Shown here: positions 6,340-7,342 of the stretch, piece by piece
Layout: each line of letters begins with the position of its first letter
How positions within the stretch are numbered: the stretch's first letter is position 1
Assembly (NCBI GenBank): GCA_025656435.1
Contig: JAHXHT010000119.1
Location: 1-7,342, forward strand
DNA: 7,342 nt
Direction: 5' to 3'
Origin: Candidatus Thiodiazotropha sp. (ex Gloverina cf. vestifex)
GTDB lineage: Bacteria > Pseudomonadota > Gammaproteobacteria > Chromatiales > Chromatiaceae
Made by a program: the position numbers and the translations under genes
The notes under the pieces: generated by a model
What the model was told of the DNA's origin: nothing
What the model saw: only the letters and a program-made list of their open reading frames with translations
The model's database searches: none

Positions 6340-6411
6340 ATGAACAAGGTTGCATTTTTACTGCAGGGGCGAAAACCATATATTAAGCCACAATCATTTT
6401 ACACTGATTAA
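6340..6411 (+). CDS. possible 23-codon leader ORF before the GGT gene
   Basis: ATG 6340 opens 23 codons (starting MNKVAFLLQGRKPY) and stops at TAA 6409-6411, 18 nt before the gamma-glutamyltransferase start. AGGGA about 10 nt upstream is a plausible but distant ribosome site. The candidate promoter at 6357-6384 lies inside the ORF, so the two readings exclude each other unless there is a second promoter. It is short enough to be chance. Confidence 0.12.
   Translation: MNKVAFLLQGRKPYIKPQSFYTD
6357..6384 (+). promoter_or_regulatory. candidate sigma-70 promoter for the GGT-family gene
   Basis: TTTACT (6357-6362) and TATATT (6379-6384) are separated by 16 bp and match the -35 and -10 consensus at 4 and 5 of 6 positions. 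Transcription would start near 6391, some 40 nt before the ATG at 6430. The same TATATT region also gives a weak -10 (TAATAT) on the minus strand. Confidence 0.35.
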
Positions 6412-6417
6412 AATCAA
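6404..6417. promoter_or_regulatory. FNR/Anr-like box CTGATTAAAATCAA
   Basis: The site matches TTGAT-N4-ATCAA at 9 of 10 fixed positions. It lies in the divergent intergenic region, 12 bp before the GGT start and downstream of its candidate promoter, where binding would repress. For the minus-strand unit its centre is about 41 bp from a start near 6369, the usual position for FNR-type activation, with TAATAT (6380-6385) as the -10. The direction and the regulator are inferred. Confidence 0.35.
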
Positions 6418-6429
6418 CCAAATCAGCGA

Positions 6430-7269
6430 ATGAGCCCACCATCCATGATAAAAAAAAGAGGCATTGTCGCGGCTGGGCACGATGAAACAGCCCATACAGC
6501 GAGCGAAATACTACTCGCCGGCGGCAATGCATTTGATGCTGCCCTGGCCGCCATGCTGACCGCATGTGTGGCAGAACCTGTCCTGGAATCACCGGGTGGC
6601 GGTGGCTTCCTGACCGCCATGCCAGCTGACTCAGATCCCCTAGTCTACGATTTCTTCGCCCATACCCCCAGGCAGAAGCAGCCTGAAGAATCGATAGATT
6701 TCCACCCTATTGTGGCCGATTTTGGCACTGCCAGCCAAGTATTCCATATCGGCATGGCCTCAATCGCCACACCGGGCTTCATCCGGGGCCTTTTCACAAT
6801 CCACCGGGACCTCTGCCGGCTCCCGCTCGAGATGATAGCGGCACCCGCAATCCAGCTTGCTCGCGAAGGTCTTCCTATCAACCCCTTTCAGGATCTGATT
6901 GCCAGAATCGTCTCACCCATATTACAGGCATCACCGGACAACCTTGCAATCCATGCCTCACCGGCGGATCCAACACGCTTGATCCAAAAGGGGGAGATCC
7001 ATGTCCAACCGTTACTGGCAGACTTCTTTGCCGCATTGCAACATGAAGGGGAAGCGCTCTTTTACGAGGGTGAGGTCGGAAAGCAGCTGATAGAAGACTG
7101 CCGTATGATGGGCGGACGCCTCAGGTCGGAGGATCTACAAGCGTACCAGGTTATCAAGCGACATCCCCTGCAGCATCGCTACCGTGGCACCAGACTGATC
7201 ACCAACCCCCTGCCTTCCCTCGGCGGCACGCTGATTGCCTTTTCACTCGGTCTGCTAGGGAAGCTCTGA
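6430..7269 (+). pseudogene. gamma-glutamyltransferase-family gene, truncated by an IS insertion
   Basis: The N-terminal part of a gamma-glutamyltransferase-family hydrolase is clear: RGIVAAGHDETA at 10-21, AGGNAFDAALAA at 30-41, EPVLESPGGGGF at 49-60, ATPGF at 113-117 and NPLPSLGGTLIAF at 259-271. Family members have about 500-580 residues and cleave themselves at a Thr/Ser to release the catalytic small subunit. This frame stops after 279 residues, before that Thr, so the product should be inactive. The last three residues are encoded by the putative IS end; native sequence ends at about Leu276. The segment DFFAHTP (74-80) stands where classical enzymes have the substrate-binding Arg motif D-[FY]-R-E, so this is a divergent subfamily whose substrate may not be glutathione. 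There is no signal peptide. The ATG has no clear Shine-Dalgarno; ATG 6445 is an alternative, followed closely by a run of eight A. Confidence 0.85.
7255..7258. repeat. CTAG, putative target-site duplication of the IS
   Basis: CTAG directly abuts the IS-end motif. IS5-group elements commonly duplicate a 4-bp YTAR target, and CTAG fits this. The second copy would lie beyond the right edge, so the duplication itself is not seen. Confidence 0.5.
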
Positions 7270-7342
7270 ACGAATCCATCGATTGAGGGATAATGGTGCA
7301 CATTCTAGGCCAATCATTATATAGACCCCATGAAGCAAACAA
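7259..7342 (+). mobile_element. left end of a probable IS5-family insertion sequence (partial)
   Basis: The conserved GGT frame is lost exactly where GGAAGCTCTGAAC begins. The GGAAG... start resembles IS5-group terminal repeats, the motif is preceded by CTAG, and about 70 bp further on an ORF opens with MKQT, a common start of IS5-type transposases. The remainder of the element lies outside the window. No other frame continues the GGT protein in the 73 nt after the stop, which argues against a simple frameshift. Confidence 0.65.
7330..7342 (+). CDS. first codons of a putative IS5-family transposase (partial)
   Basis: Only ATG AAG CAA ACA and one more base are visible, giving MKQT. IS5-group DDE transposases often begin MKQ. 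The distance of about 70 bp from the element end is normal for this group. With four codons the call rests on context, not on the protein. Confidence 0.45.

Overview
The window looks like chromosomal DNA from a gammaproteobacterium. This is an inference: moderate GC, compact overlapping genes, a CRP/FNR-type sensor fused to rhodanese, a small Rieske ferredoxin and a ketohexokinase-type sugar kinase together suggest a sulfur-oxidising or related lineage. No marker gene fixes the taxonomy.

Left part, 1-573: a gene-poor stretch with a nested inverted repeat (113-141) and a possible 32-codon ORF (187-285). That ORF ends on an ATGA overlap with a well-supported small gene of unknown function (282-482), which has a strong Shine-Dalgarno and an intrinsic terminator at 510-534. 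A second imperfect inverted repeat (534-576) closes the convergent junction.

Middle part, 574-6236, minus strand: one probable four-gene transcription unit. In transcription order it holds (i) a protein with two cyclic-nucleotide-binding-like domains and a C-terminal rhodanese fold that lacks its catalytic cysteine, (ii) a giant coiled-coil protein of about 1069 residues whose start overlaps the previous stop by 11 nt, (iii) a PfkB-family kinase that closely resembles animal ketohexokinase, and (iv) a small Rieske [2Fe-2S] protein whose start overlaps the kinase gene. The first two genes read as a coupled sensor and scaffold pair. The kinase and Rieske genes are a second coupled pair, separated from the first by 69 bp.

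Right part, 6237-7342: a 193-bp divergent intergenic region with a hairpin, a candidate promoter and an FNR-like box (6404-6417). It is followed by a plus-strand gamma-glutamyltransferase-family gene cut off after about 276 residues. The break coincides with CTAG followed by GGAAGCTCTGAAC, the arrangement expected at the end of an IS5-family element. The last bases begin an ORF with MKQT, as many IS5-type transposases do. The same 13-bp end motif occurs once more, at 1819-1831, just downstream of the coiled-coil gene.
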